DNA from: Roseomonas sp. 18066
GTDB taxonomy: Bacteria; Pseudomonadota; Alphaproteobacteria; Acetobacterales; Acetobacteraceae
Direction: 5' to 3'
Length of the DNA stretch: 37,950 bases
NCBI RefSeq assembly: GCF_902706185.1
Contig: NZ_CACSJM010000050.1
Coordinates: 1 to 37,950 of the forward strand
A model generated the notes under the pieces. It saw nothing but the letters and a program-made list of their open reading frames with translations. It was not told the origin of the DNA and did no database searches. Position numbers and translations under genes: made by a program. How positions within the stretch are numbered: the stretch's first letter is position 1; the number at the start of each line of letters is the position of its first letter. Below, piece by piece: positions 1-7,670 of the stretch.

Positions 1-489
1 ACAGGCCCGGCCCCGCCCCCCGCGCCCGAGCCGACGCCGGAACCGCTGGCCAACCAGCCCGGCACGGTCACCGGCCTGCCGGTGCCGCGCTTCGTCTCGC
101 TGCGCAGCGACGAGGTGAATCTGCGGATCGGGCCGGACACCCGCTTCCCGATCGAATGGACCTACCAGCGGCGCGACATGCCGGTGGAGATCATTCGCGA
201 ATACAACCAGTGGCGCCGCATCCGCGACATCGACGGCACCGAGGGCTGGGTGCACCAGTCGACGCTGGCCGGCCGCCGCACCTTCCTGGTGCGCGGCCAG
301 GAGCGCAGCCTGCACCGCAGCGAGGGCGAGGGCAGCAGCGTCGTCGCCCGGCTGACGGTCGGCGTGGTCGGCCGCATCCGCCATTGCCGCGCCGAAAGCC
401 ATTGGTGCGAGGTGCAGGTCGCCGACCACCGCGGCTACATCAAGCGCAGCGATATCTGGGGCGTCTCGGCGACCGAGGACGTCAACTGA
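1..489 (+). CDS. SH3-domain protein, 3' part (N-terminus outside window)
   Basis: The reading frame is open from the first base of the window, so the gene starts upstream. The visible part begins with a Pro/Ala-rich stretch (about 27 residues, PAPPPAPEPTPEP) that looks like a linker after a signal or anchor segment. Two SH3b-like modules follow. The first has the typical VNLRIGPDTRFPIEW opening and the RIRDIDGTEGWVHQSTL ending. The second, SLHRSEGEGSSVVARL to GYIKRSDIWGV, is more divergent. Bacterial SH3 (SH3_3/DUF1058) modules of this sort usually sit in exported proteins and bind peptidoglycan or envelope partners. An internal GTG at 82 is a possible start, but the continuous frame upstream argues for a partial gene. 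Stop is TGA at 487-489. Function beyond envelope association is not visible. Confidence 0.8.
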   Translation, partial: TGPAPPPAPEPTPEPLANQPGTVTGLPVPRFVSLRSDEVNLRIGPDTRFPIEWTYQRRDMPVEIIREYNQWRRIRDIDGTEGWVHQSTLAGRRTFLVRGQERSLHRSEGEGSSVVARLTVGVVGRIRHCRAESHWCEVQVADHRGYIKRSDIWGVSATEDVN

Positions 490-507
490 AGGCTTAGCGC
501 CGGCGCC

Positions 508-1365
508 CTAGTGCAGGCGCTGGCGCAGCTCCACCATCAGCGCCCGCGCCCGCAGCGCCGCATCGCCCTCCGGCACCAGGGCCAGGAAGCGGTCCAGGCA
601 TTGCAGCGCGGCGCCGATGCGGTCCAGCCGCTGGTGCATCAGCGCGGCCTCCCGCCACAGCGGCGCGGTGTCGGGGGCGAAGCGCAGCATGTCCTCGGTG
701 CAGGCCAGCGCGCCGGCCAGGTCGCCGACCCGCAGCCGCCGCAGCTTGATGTTGTTCTGCAGCCGCAGCAGCACGTCGCGCCGGGCGACCGGGCCCAGCA
801 TGCCCGGCTGCAGCTCCGCCTGCGGGCCCTGCATCGACTTCAGCAGCGCGCGCAGCTCCGGCGCCTGCAGCGCCCCGCCGCCATGGAAGGGGTCGATCAC
901 CGCGCCGCCGGCACCCCCCTGGGGGCCTTCCAGGGCCACCAGGAAATGCCCGGGGAAGTCGAGCCCATGCGCCGCCCAGCCGGCGGCCTCGGCGGCGTGC
1001 AGCCACAGCAGGCCGAGGGCCACGGGCAGGCCGCGCCGCCGCTCGATCACCCGCAGCAGATTGGCATTGCTCGGCGCCTCGTAGGTGTCGCGGTCGCCGA
1101 CATAGCCGAAGCGGTCCTGCAGCAGCGAGGACAGCAGCGCGGCGCGGCGCAGCGGGTCGCCGGCATCGGCCGCGGGATCGGCCGCGGCGGCGGTGACGGT
1201 GGCACGCGCCAGCTCGGAGAGATGCGCGGCGGCGCCCCCCCAATCGGCGTCCGGCGCGTCGATGCGCGCCAGCTGCAGGGCGGTGCCGGCGATGTCGAGC
1301 TCGGCATCCGGCATCTGGCCCGCGGCATCGAGCGCGGCGCGGGCTTCGGAGAGAGGGTCGGCCAT
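508..1365 (-). CDS. SirB1-like transglutaminase-fold/TPR protein
   Basis: About 285 aa. The middle matches the SirB1 (Transglut_core2) family: YEAPSNANLLRVIERRRGLP, then LGLLWLHAAEAAGW and the conserved FPGHFLVAL. The C-terminal third (LRLQNNIKLRRLRVGDLAGAL to LRFAPDTAPLWREAALMHQRLDRIGAAL) is TPR-like helical repeat. The family catalytic-like positions are only partly kept: the usual Cys is not obvious, so enzymatic activity is doubtful, as in most SirB1 relatives. An in-frame ATG lies 12 codons further upstream at 1401, but the residues from 1365 (MADPLSEARAALD) look like the natural beginning. The gene converges with the SH3-domain gene and follows the HIT gene on the same strand. Role unknown in this organism. 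Confidence 0.75.
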   Translation of the reverse strand: MADPLSEARAALDAAGQMPDAELDIAGTALQLARIDAPDADWGGAAAHLSELARATVTAAAADPAADAGDPLRRAALLSSLLQDRFGYVGDRDTYEAPSNANLLRVIERRRGLPVALGLLWLHAAEAAGWAAHGLDFPGHFLVALEGPQGGAGGAVIDPFHGGGALQAPELRALLKSMQGPQAELQPGMLGPVARRDVLLRLQNNIKLRRLRVGDLAGALACTEDMLRFAPDTAPLWREAALMHQRLDRIGAALQCLDRFLALVPEGDAALRARALMVELRQRLH

Positions 1366-1434
1366 GCCCAGAGTCGTGGCGATGCCGACCCGCCGGGTCA
1401 AGGGTCGCCCGGGGCGCAGCCTGGCGCGCGTCGC

Positions 1435-1833
1435 TTATTGGCCGCCGGCATCCTGCTGCGGCACCAGCATGGCGCCCAGCCGCTTGCCGCCGAAGATATG
1501 CACGTGGAAATGCGGCACTTCCTGGCCGCCATCGGCGCCCATGTTGGTCAGCACGCGGAAGCCCTGGCCCTCGAGGCCCAGCTGCTTGGCCACCTGGGCG
1601 ACGGCGCGCCAGAAGCCCGCCACCGCCTCGGCGCTGGCCTGGCCGGAGAAATCGGCGACCGAGACATAGCGGCCCTTCGGGATCACCAGCACATGCACCG
1701 GCGCCTGCGGGGCGATGTCGTGGAAGGCGAGCGCGTGCTCGTCCTCGAACACTTTCCGGGCCGGGATCTCGCCGCGCAGGATGCGGGCGAAGATATTGCC
1801 GTCGTCATAGGGCGGCAGACCGGAGACGGGCAT
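1435..1833 (-). CDS. HIT family (Hint-like) nucleotide hydrolase/transferase
   Basis: 132 aa, the usual size of a bacterial HinT. The histidine triad is visible as HFHVHIF, with H108, H110 and H112; H110 would be the nucleophile that forms the nucleotidyl-His intermediate. The N-terminal NIFARILRGEIPARKVFEDE and the HVLVIPKGRYVS segment are typical of the HINT branch, which hydrolyses adenosine phosphoramidates and related nucleotides. The start ATG at 1833 has an AGGAG ribosome-binding site 8 bases upstream. Cytosolic and probably housekeeping. It lies downstream of hisF-hisE on the same strand, but an intergenic repeat and about 170 bases separate them. Confidence 0.9.
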   Translation of the reverse strand: MPVSGLPPYDDGNIFARILRGEIPARKVFEDEHALAFHDIAPQAPVHVLVIPKGRYVSVADFSGQASAEAVAGFWRAVAQVAKQLGLEGQGFRVLTNMGADGGQEVPHFHVHIFGGKRLGAMLVPQQDAGGQ

Positions 1834-1865
1834 GGTCGGGCTCCTGTGTTTTCCAGGCGCCAGAC

Positions 1866-1972
1866 TAGAGCGTGCTGGCCTGAGGTGGAATCACCGAAAA
1901 GCCGGAATCACGCGACCAAACAAAGACCTGGAGCAACTTGTCTTCGTCTTTCCGAAGACAGGTTGCTCCAGG
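1866..1972. repeat. Dispersed alphaproteobacterial intergenic repeat with 20-bp hairpin
   Basis: A near-perfect inverted repeat has arms at 1927-1946 and 1953-1972 (20 bp, one T/C difference that still pairs as G-U) around a 6-base loop. It is preceded by about 60 bases that read TAGAGCGTGCTGGCC and then GGAATCAC twice. This layout (TAGAGCRTG, GGAATCAC half-repeats, then a long hairpin) resembles an interspersed intergenic repeat that I recognise from alphaproteobacterial genomes. It sits between the HIT gene start and the hisE stop. The hairpin lacks a long T-run, so it is not a canonical terminator on either strand, although it could stop or stabilise the hisFE transcript. Confidence 0.6.
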
Positions 1973-2000
1973 GGCCCGGCGCCGCGGCGCAAGGCCGGGC

Positions 2001-2690
2001 TCAGGGAAGCTTCGTGGTGTCCGCGGCCTTCAGGATGCCCTTGGGCCGCGCGGCCTTCTCGGCGATGCCCGAGATGCCCTCGCGCCGCTCGAGCTCGGCC
2101 CAGACCTCCTCCGGGCGGATGCCGGCATCCACCCACAGCACCAGCAGGTGATAGACCAGGTCGGCGCTTTCCATGACGGTGCCGCGGCGATTGCCCTGGA
2201 TCGCCTCGATGACGCATTCCACCGCCTCCTCGCCCAGCTTCTGGGCGACCTTGTCGGTGCCGCGCGCCATCAGCCGGGCGGAATGCGACGCGGTGGTGTC
2301 GCCGGACAGGCGGCGCGCCTCCACCGTCTCCCACAGCCGGGTCAGCACGGCGATGTCGCCGGTGGTGGGCACCGACAGCGGCTGCAGGTGCCGCGCCTCG
2401 GCCTTCAGCGTCGCCTTCTTCGGGCCCGCCACCGCCGGGATCTCCGGCGGCAGCGGCAGCGCGGCCCTGGCCTTGGCCTTCGGCTTGGCCAGCTTCACCT
2501 TGGCCCGCAGCTTGGCGGCGGGCCTGACGGCATTCGCGCTGTTCTCGACCACCGCCACCACCTTCTTCTTCGCCCCAGCCTTCTTGGTCACGGCCTTCTT
2601 GGTCACGGCCTTCTTCGCCACGGCCTTCTTGGTCCCGACCTTCTTGACCACGGCCTTGGCCGCCGCCTTCTTCTTCGCCAGCTTCGCCAT
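2001..2690 (-). CDS. hisE: Phosphoribosyl-ATP pyrophosphatase with Lys/Ala-rich N-terminal extension
   Basis: Hydrolyses phosphoribosyl-ATP to phosphoribosyl-AMP in histidine biosynthesis (second step). The HisE (MazG-like) domain covers about residues 112-205, with the family motifs KLGEEAVE (151-158) and [12 protein letters not shown] (174-185), which supply the Mg-binding acidic residues. A typical HisE is about 100-110 aa; this protein is 229 aa. The extra N-terminus is a basic low-complexity tail ([19 protein letters not shown]) resembling histone H1/AlgP-type repeats. The start is well supported: ATG at 2690 directly abuts the hisF stop, with an AAGGTGG ribosome-binding site 5 bases upstream inside the end of hisF. 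The basic tail could bind nucleic acid or polyanions, but that is inference. Confidence 0.9.
   Translation of the reverse strand: MAKLAKKKAAAKAVVKKVGTKKAVAKKAVTKKAVTKKAGAKKKVVAVVENSANAVRPAAKLRAKVKLAKPKAKARAALPLPPEIPAVAGPKKATLKAEARHLQPLSVPTTGDIAVLTRLWETVEARRLSGDTTASHSARLMARGTDKVAQKLGEEAVECVIEAIQGNRRGTVMESADLVYHLLVLWVDAGIRPEEVWAELERREGISGIAEKAARPKGILKAADTTKLP
2567..2640 (-). repeat. 15-bp tandem repeat encoding [10 protein letters not shown] units in hisE
   Basis: Within the hisE tail the + strand shows about four near-identical 15-bp units of the form CGGCCTTCTTGGTCA, encoding five-residue units (T/A-K-K-A-V/G). Nucleotide identity between units is higher than needed to keep the protein sequence, which suggests growth of the tail by slippage or unequal recombination. 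Confidence 0.75.
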
Positions 2691-3467
2691 TCAGGCCACC
2701 TTCGCCAAAGGAGCGGGGCGCACCGGCAGCCCGGCCGCGGCCAGCGCCGCCTTGGCCTCGCCGATGCGCATCTCGCCATAGTGGAAGACGCTGGCGGCCA
2801 GCAGCCCGGTCGCCCCGGCCTGCGCGCCCTCGACGAAATGCCGCGCCTCGCCGACGCCGCCCGAGGCCACCAGCGGCAGCCGCACCCGGGCGCGCAGCGC
2901 GCGCAGCAGGTCGAGGTCGAAGCCGGACTTGGTGCCGTCGCGGTCCATCGAGGTCACCAGCAGCTCGCCAGCGCCGAGGCTCTCCATGCGCGCCGCCCAG
3001 TCCAGCGCGTCGATCCCCGTCGCGCGCCTGCCGCCATGGGTGAAGATCTCCCACTTCCCGGGCGCGACGGTGCGGGCGTCGATGGCGACGACGATGGCCT
3101 GGCTGCCGAAGGCCTGCGCCGCGCGGCTGACCAGATCGGGGTCGCTGACGGCGGCGGAATTGATGCTGGCCTTGTCGGCGCCGGCCAGCAGCAGCTTGCG
3201 GACATCGTCCACGCTGCGCACGCCGCCGCCGACGGTCAGCGGGATGAAGACCTCGGCCGCGGTGCGCGAGACCACGTCGTACATGGTGTCGCGATTCTCA
3301 TGCGTCGCGCCGATGTCGAGGAAGGTGATCTCGTCGGCGCCTTCCGCGTCATAGGCGCGGGCCTGCTCCACCGGGTCGCCGGCATCGCGCAGGGCGACGA
3401 AGTTCACGCCCTTGACGACGCGGCCATCCTTGACGTCCAGGCAGGGGATGATGCGGAGCGCGAGCAT
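2691..3467 (-). CDS. hisF: Imidazole glycerol phosphate synthase cyclase subunit
   Basis: 258 aa (beta/alpha)8 barrel that, with HisH glutaminase, turns PRFAR plus ammonia into imidazole glycerol phosphate and AICAR. The N-terminus [20 protein letters not shown] is diagnostic. The two catalytic aspartates fall at D11 (CLDVKDG) and D130 (VVAIDA), the same numbers as in the well-studied Thermotoga enzyme, which supports ATG 3467 as the start. A GTG four codons upstream (3479) is possible but less likely. The phosphate-binding segments LTVGGGVRS and VASGGVGE are present. It is followed without a gap by hisE. No hisH, hisA or hisB is seen immediately upstream, so the usual his cluster is cut off here. 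Confidence 0.95.
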   Translation of the reverse strand: MLALRIIPCLDVKDGRVVKGVNFVALRDAGDPVEQARAYDAEGADEITFLDIGATHENRDTMYDVVSRTAAEVFIPLTVGGGVRSVDDVRKLLLAGADKASINSAAVSDPDLVSRAAQAFGSQAIVVAIDARTVAPGKWEIFTHGGRRATGIDALDWAARMESLGAGELLVTSMDRDGTKSGFDLDLLRALRARVRLPLVASGGVGEARHFVEGAQAGATGLLAASVFHYGEMRIGEAKAALAAAGLPVRPAPLAKVA

Positions 3468-3636
3468 GGCGTCGGGCACCTCTCAACAGGGGTGACGGGC
3501 ACAGCGAAGGCCGTTCGGGGTCGGGGGGCGATGCGCCCGGATCACGCATCGGTCAAGAGTAGAAACGGCATTCCAGCACCGGGCAAGAAATTCGCCCGGC
3601 GCAACAAAGGTTTCTTCCGGTTGTCAGAAAGCTTGC
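3468..3636. other. Intergenic region upstream of hisF
   Basis: 169 bases between the stop of the FAH-fold gene and hisF. It contains a short inverted repeat (CCGGGC/GCCCGG with a 9-base AT-rich loop, near 3583-3603) and, read toward hisF, a TTGACC hexamer that could be a -35 element. No convincing -10 was found. It probably contains the hisFE promoter, but I cannot place it. Confidence 0.3.
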
Positions 3637-4509
3637 CTATTGCAGCGTCACGCTGACGCTGACCGGCTGGTCGACCAGACCAGTATAGGTGGTCGTATAG
3701 GTCTTGCCGGCCTCGGCCGGCACCGCCGGCGAGAAGCCGCCGAGCGAGATCATGTCGCCCGGCTTCAGCGCCAGGCCGCGGCTGGCCAGGTCCTTCACCA
3801 GCCAGGGGATGACGTTCAGCGGATGGCCGAGCAGCGCCGACCCCGGCGCCGTCGCCAGTTCTTTCTCCCCGGTGGCCAGGCGGACGCGCATGCTGCCCAG
3901 GCGCGCGGCGAAGTCTGACGTCGCCTCCGGCGTGATCGGCTCGCCCACCACGCCCAGCCGCGCGCCGACGCCGACCGCCAGCAGGTTCGGCCCGTTCATC
4001 TGCCGCATCTCGGCCAGGGCCAGGTCGGGCAGCTCGATGAAGGGAATCACCTGGTCGATATGGCGCAGGATGGCGACATGGTCGTCGCCGGCCTGGTTGA
4101 TGCCGGCGTCGCGGATGCGGACGATCAGGTCGGCCTCGACCACCGGCACCGCGCCGAAGGCGGCCGGCAGGCTGGCGCCCGAGCGCGCCCGCACCGTCGC
4201 CTCATAGATCGGCGCCGCCAGCGGATGCGTCGTGCCGAAGCGCTTCTGGGCGGCCTCGTTGGTCAGGCCCACCTTCCAGCCGACCAGGGCGCCGAGCTTG
4301 GCGCTCATCGCGGGCACCAGCTTGCCCTGGGCGCAGAGCCCGTCGGCGAGAGAGAAATTCCCGGTGAAGGCCTGGACCGGGGCGTTGGACAGCAGCGAGG
4401 CGGCCATCGCCTGCATCGCCGCCGCATCCGGGCAGGTCGGCGGATCGGCGGCCAGGACCGTCTGGCTGGCGCCGAGGCTGAACGCGGCGGCGAGCAGGAT
4501 GCGGCGCAT
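3637..4509 (-). CDS. Exported 2-keto-4-pentenoate hydratase-like (FAH-fold) protein
   Basis: 290 aa. After a clear Sec signal peptide (MRRILLAAAFSLGASQTVLA, cleavage before ADPP), the protein follows the MhpD/DmpE hydratase and 4-oxalocrotonate decarboxylase pattern: VGWKVGLTNEAAQKRFG, then VVEADLIVRI, then VIPFIELPDLAL, LGHPLNVIPWLVKDL and PGDMISLGGFS. The metal motif that is E-x-E in cytoplasmic relatives (VEAEL in MhpD) reads E-A-D here. Relatives add water to 2-hydroxypenta-2,4-dienoate in aromatic meta-cleavage; those enzymes are cytoplasmic, so the signal peptide is odd and the true substrate is unknown. The start ATG at 4509 gives the full signal peptide. The gene lies 77 bases downstream of a Bug receptor gene on the same strand, so a shared uptake or catabolic function is plausible. 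Confidence 0.82.
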   Translation of the reverse strand: MRRILLAAAFSLGASQTVLAADPPTCPDAAAMQAMAASLLSNAPVQAFTGNFSLADGLCAQGKLVPAMSAKLGALVGWKVGLTNEAAQKRFGTTHPLAAPIYEATVRARSGASLPAAFGAVPVVEADLIVRIRDAGINQAGDDHVAILRHIDQVIPFIELPDLALAEMRQMNGPNLLAVGVGARLGVVGEPITPEATSDFAARLGSMRVRLATGEKELATAPGSALLGHPLNVIPWLVKDLASRGLALKPGDMISLGGFSPAVPAEAGKTYTTTYTGLVDQPVSVSVTLQ

Positions 4510-4586
4510 GGGGTTTCCTCTGGGCTGTTCCACCCAGGATAACCCCGGATCCGGCCGGCGGCTGCGTGGTTTTTCGGCTGTGCCCC

Positions 4587-5585
4587 TCAGGGCTGCGCCG
4601 CATCGGCCAGCGCCACCAGCCGCTGCCAGACCGGGCGCTGCTGCTCGATCAGCTGGGTCAGCTCGCCGCGGCTGTCGCTGACCACCGCCTCGTAGCCCAG
4701 CGGGCGCAGCCGCTCGCGGAAATCGGCGCCGGTGGCGGCCAGGCGGATCGCCTGCAGCAGCCGGTCGGCGACGGGCGCCGGCAGGCCGGCCGGCGCCGCC
4801 ATGGCGTTCCAGGTCACCAGGTCCAGCGCGCCCAGGCCGAGATCGGCGAAGCCCGCCATGCCCGGCACCCCGGGCAGCGTCGCCAGCGGCCGGGCAGAGG
4901 ACACCGCCAGCGCCCTCAGCTTGCCGTCGCGCACATGCGGCAGCAGCGCCGGCATGACGTCGAACATCATGTCGACATTGCCGGCCAGCAGGTCCTGGAT
5001 CGCCGGGCCGCCGCCGCGATAGGGCACGTGCTCGATCGCCGCGCCGGTCGCCTGGTTCACCGCGGCCAGGCACAGATGCGAGGCGGTGCCCTTGCCCGAG
5101 GACCCCATGGTGACCTTGCCCGGATGCGCCCGCGCCCAGGTCGCCAGGGCGCGGAAATCGTCCCAGCCGCGGGCGGCGGCCGTCCCGGCATGGACCACGC
5201 AGAGCAGCGCCCCGGCCGAGACCAGGGTCAGCGGCGTGAAGTCGCGCGCGGGCTCGAAGGGCAGCCGCGGGAAGATCGCCGGCATGGCGGTCCAGGTGGT
5301 CAGGCCCAGCAGGCCGAGGGTGCCGCCATCCGGCGCCGCGCGGGCCACCGCCTCGGCGCCGAGCGCGCCGCCATTGCCGGCGCGGTTCTCCACCGTGACC
5401 GGCTGGCCCAGCACCGGCCCCAGCCGCTCGGCCAGCAGCCGCGCCAGCAGGTCGAGCGCGCCGCCGGGCGGGAAGGCCACGATGATCTTCAGGGCGGCGG
5501 GCCGCTGCGCCAGGGCCGGTCGCGCCAGCAGCGGCGTCGCGGCCAGGGCCGCGAGGCGGCGGCGGCCGAGGGGGAGGTCGGTCAT
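4587..5585 (-). CDS. Bug/TctC-family tripartite tricarboxylate transporter receptor (orphan)
   Basis: 332 aa periplasmic solute-binding protein. It starts at ATG 5585 with a twin-arginine-like signal (GRRRLAALAATPLLARPALA). Family landmarks: IIVAFPPGGALDLLARLLAE near the mature N-terminus, VENRAGNGGALGAE, VTMGSSGKGTASHL, EHVPYRGGGPAIQDLLAGNVDMMFD and LRALAVSSARP. Bug proteins bind carboxylates or amides; the PPGGALD and GSSGKG loops contact the ligand carboxylate. No TctA or TctB membrane subunit is in the window, as is usual for the expanded orphan Bug sets of Bordetella- and Roseomonas-like bacteria. Probably co-transcribed with the downstream FAH-fold gene. The substrate cannot be read from sequence. 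Confidence 0.9.
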   Translation of the reverse strand: MTDLPLGRRRLAALAATPLLARPALAQRPAALKIIVAFPPGGALDLLARLLAERLGPVLGQPVTVENRAGNGGALGAEAVARAAPDGGTLGLLGLTTWTAMPAIFPRLPFEPARDFTPLTLVSAGALLCVVHAGTAAARGWDDFRALATWARAHPGKVTMGSSGKGTASHLCLAAVNQATGAAIEHVPYRGGGPAIQDLLAGNVDMMFDVMPALLPHVRDGKLRALAVSSARPLATLPGVPGMAGFADLGLGALDLVTWNAMAAPAGLPAPVADRLLQAIRLAATGADFRERLRPLGYEAVVSDSRGELTQLIEQQRPVWQRLVALADAAQP

Positions 5586-5658
5586 GGCGGCATCTCCGGC
5601 AGCGGGCATGAGCCCCGGGAGCCTGCCGCGATGCACAGGGCGGGCCAAGCGGAAATGG

Positions 5659-5720
5659 CCCGGCCCGGAATCGCCCGGCCTGGAATCGTCCGGCCTGGAA
5701 ATCGTCCGGCCTGGAAATCA
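5659..5720. repeat. Four-copy 15/16-bp tandem repeat
   Basis: Units at 5659-5673, 5674-5688, 5689-5704 and 5705-5720 follow the pattern (C/T)CCGGCCTGGAA(A)TCG. It is non-coding and lies between the two Bug genes, just beyond the terminator of the upstream one. Copies 2-4 are almost identical, so this is a likely length-variable locus. Confidence 0.8.
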
Positions 5721-5728
5721 GCCGGCAC

Positions 5729-5760
5729 AAAAAAGGGGCGCCCGGCTTCCCGGACGCCCC
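5729..5760 (-). terminator. Rho-independent terminator of the upstream Bug gene
   Basis: Read on the - strand: an 11-bp stem (5760-5750 with 5745-5735, one G-U pair), tetraloop GAAG, then six U (A-run 5729-5734 on +). It starts 35 bases after the stop codon of the gene at 5796-6809. Confidence 0.85.
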
Positions 5761-5795
5761 CCCTGCTTCCTCCCGGCCGGAACCGGGGGACAACA

Positions 5796-6809
5796 TCAGT
5801 CGAGGCTGGCGCCCGACTCTTCGACCAGCGCCTGCCAGACGGCTTCCTGCGACTTCAGGTAGGTGCCGTAGGCGGCCGGGCTGGCGTCGACGATGGTGGT
5901 GAAGCCGTTCGGCTCCATCTTCTCGCGGAAGGCGGCGGTGTCGACGACGCCGACGATCGCCTTGTGCAGCGCCGCGATGCGGTCGGCCGGGGTGCCGGAC
6001 GGCACGTTGATGCCGTACCAGGACTGCATGTCGATGCCGGAGCCGGGCAGCAGCTCCTTCATCGCGGGGACGTTCTTCAGGTCGTCCGAGAAGGTCGTCC
6101 GCTCGGCCGAGGCGGCGGCGAGCACGCGGATGCGGCCCTCGCGCACATGCGCCATGGACAGCGGGATGACGTCGAACATCATGTCGATGTTGCCGGCCAG
6201 CAGGTCCTGCAGCGCCGGGGCGCCGCCGCGATACGGCACATGGGTGATGTCGGCGCCGGTCAGCTTGCTGATCTTGGCGATCGTCAGATGGCTGATGGTG
6301 CCGGTGCCCGAGGAGCCCATGGTCAGCTTGCCCGGGTTCTTCTTGGCCGCCTCGATGACGTCCTGGAAGGTCTTGTACGGGCTGTTGCTGTTGACCGTCA
6401 TGTAGACGGTGCCGGTGGTCACGCGGGTCACCGGCGCCAGGTCGGTGATCGGGTCGATCGGCATCGACTTGCGGTACAGGAACTTGTTGGCCGCCAGGAT
6501 CGAGGAGGAGGCCAGCAGCAGCGTGTGCCCGTCCTTCTCCGAGCGCGCCGCCTCGGCCGCGCCCAGGTTGCCGCCGGCGCCGCCGCGGTTGTCGACGACG
6601 ATGGTCTGGCCGAGCACCGGCTGCAGCATCTGCGCCATCAGCCGGCCGGTCATGTCGACCGAGCCGCCGGCGGCGAAGGGCACCACCAGGCGGAGGGTGC
6701 GGGAGGGGAAGCCGGCCTGGGCCCGCGCGACATGCGGCAGGGCAAGGATCGAGGCGACCGGCAAGGTGGCGGCAGCGCCCAGCACGGCGCGGCGGCGAAG
6801 AATGGTCAT
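5796..6809 (-). CDS. Bug/TctC-family tripartite tricarboxylate transporter receptor (orphan, second copy)
   Basis: 337 aa. The signal peptide MTILRRRAVLGAAATLPVAS...HVARA has a twin-arginine-like RRRAVLG core. The mature part keeps the family sequence: LRLVVPFAAGGSVDMTGRLMAQ, VDNRGGAGGNLGAAEAARS, LTMGSSGTGTISHLTIAKI and THVPYRGGAPALQDLLAGNIDMMFDVIP. It is clearly paralogous to the receptor at 4587-5585, but only moderately similar outside these motifs, so a recent duplication is unlikely. It is followed by its own terminator, so it is probably a separate transcription unit. Its substrate is likely a small carboxylate; no transporter membrane genes are nearby. Start ATG 6809; a GGAG lies about 11 bases upstream. 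Confidence 0.92.
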   Translation of the reverse strand: MTILRRRAVLGAAATLPVASILALPHVARAQAGFPSRTLRLVVPFAAGGSVDMTGRLMAQMLQPVLGQTIVVDNRGGAGGNLGAAEAARSEKDGHTLLLASSSILAANKFLYRKSMPIDPITDLAPVTRVTTGTVYMTVNSNSPYKTFQDVIEAAKKNPGKLTMGSSGTGTISHLTIAKISKLTGADITHVPYRGGAPALQDLLAGNIDMMFDVIPLSMAHVREGRIRVLAAASAERTTFSDDLKNVPAMKELLPGSGIDMQSWYGINVPSGTPADRIAALHKAIVGVVDTAAFREKMEPNGFTTIVDASPAAYGTYLKSQEAVWQALVEESGASLD

Positions 6810-6898
6810 GGTTTTGGGAGCTCCGGTTGGGTTCCGGGGCGCGTTCTGGCCAATCGCCGCCAGGAGGGCAAGCGTTTAGATGGCGCGAATGTTATCTT

Positions 6899-7654
6899 TC
6901 ACAACCGCGTGGTGCTGCCCGGCGCAACCAGGGCGTGCATCAGCACGGCGGCGGCGACCGAGACATTGAGGCTCTCCACCGCCCCCGATCCGGGCAAAGT
7001 CACGCGGGCTTCACAGGCCGCCTCGGTCGCCGGCAGCACGCCCTGCTCCTCATTGCCCAGCACCAGGGCGATCGGCCGGTCGCGCGGCAATGCTTCCGGC
7101 GCAACCCCGCCCCGCGCCACGGCGGCGACGGTCAGGTAGCGCGGGGCGATACCGCGCAGCACCGCGACCAGGCCGGGGGCATGGAACAGCGCCAGCGCCT
7201 CCAGCCCGCCCTCGCTGGTGCGCCAGGCCGAATCGGACAGGCCGGCCTGGCGCGGATCGCCCGACAGCAGCATCGCCTGGCAGCCGAAGAAGGCCGCCGA
7301 GCGCGCGATGGCGCCCAGATTGTGCGGATTGCCGATGCCGTCGAGGATCGGCAGCAGCCCGCCCGGCTGCTGCGACAGGGGGGGCAGCTGCGACAGCGAG
7401 ACCAGCTCCGGCACCCCGCGCGGCGTCGCGACGGCCACGATGCCGCCGTGATGCGTGGTGCCGGCGATCTTGGCGAGCTCCTCCGCCGGGACCTCCCGAT
7501 ACGGCTTCCGGGCGCGGGCCATCTGCTGGCAGAAGCCGCCGGCCTCGGCGCGGCGGCTGTCCAGGTAGAACAGCCGCAGCACCGCCTGCGGACGGTGCCG
7601 GAAGGCGGCGGCGACGGCCGCCAGGCCGCACAGGCGATCAGGCTCGGACTTCAT
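6899..7654 (-). CDS. SpoU/TrmH-family RNA 2'-O-methyltransferase
   Basis: 251 aa SPOUT methyltransferase that uses AdoMet to methylate ribose 2'-OH in rRNA or tRNA. The N-terminal part (about residues 1-90) is the substrate-binding domain: CGLAAVAAAFRHRPQAVLRLFY to AKIAGTTHHGGIVAVA, as in RlmB/TrmH relatives. The three SpoU motifs are present: LDGIGNPHNLGAIARSAAFFG (motif 1, catalytic Arg), IALVLGNEEQGV (motif 2) and LPGSGAVESLNVSVAAAVLMH (motif 3, knot). The THHGGIVA segment favours the RlmB-like branch, though the exact target base is not readable. Start ATG 7654; the stop lies 89 bases from the divergently unrelated Bug gene start. Cytosolic. Confidence 0.9.
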   Translation of the reverse strand: MKSEPDRLCGLAAVAAAFRHRPQAVLRLFYLDSRRAEAGGFCQQMARARKPYREVPAEELAKIAGTTHHGGIVAVATPRGVPELVSLSQLPPLSQQPGGLLPILDGIGNPHNLGAIARSAAFFGCQAMLLSGDPRQAGLSDSAWRTSEGGLEALALFHAPGLVAVLRGIAPRYLTVAAVARGGVAPEALPRDRPIALVLGNEEQGVLPATEAACEARVTLPGSGAVESLNVSVAAAVLMHALVAPGSTTRL

Positions 7655-7670
7655 CGGGCGATCACTTCAC

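Noticed and set aside
3637..5796. Single 719-codon frame covering the FAH-fold gene and the region opposite the tandem repeat
   Set aside because: The N-terminal part is an out-of-frame shadow of the Bug receptor at 4587-5585. Only the part from ATG 4509 has the signal peptide and family similarity.
4566..7139. Open frame of 857 codons on the + strand opposite the Bug and FAH-fold genes
   Set aside because: It is antisense to clearly recognisable proteins with correct codon bias; long open antisense frames are expected at about 70% GC. The translation is a low-complexity R/A/G/Q/H-rich sequence.
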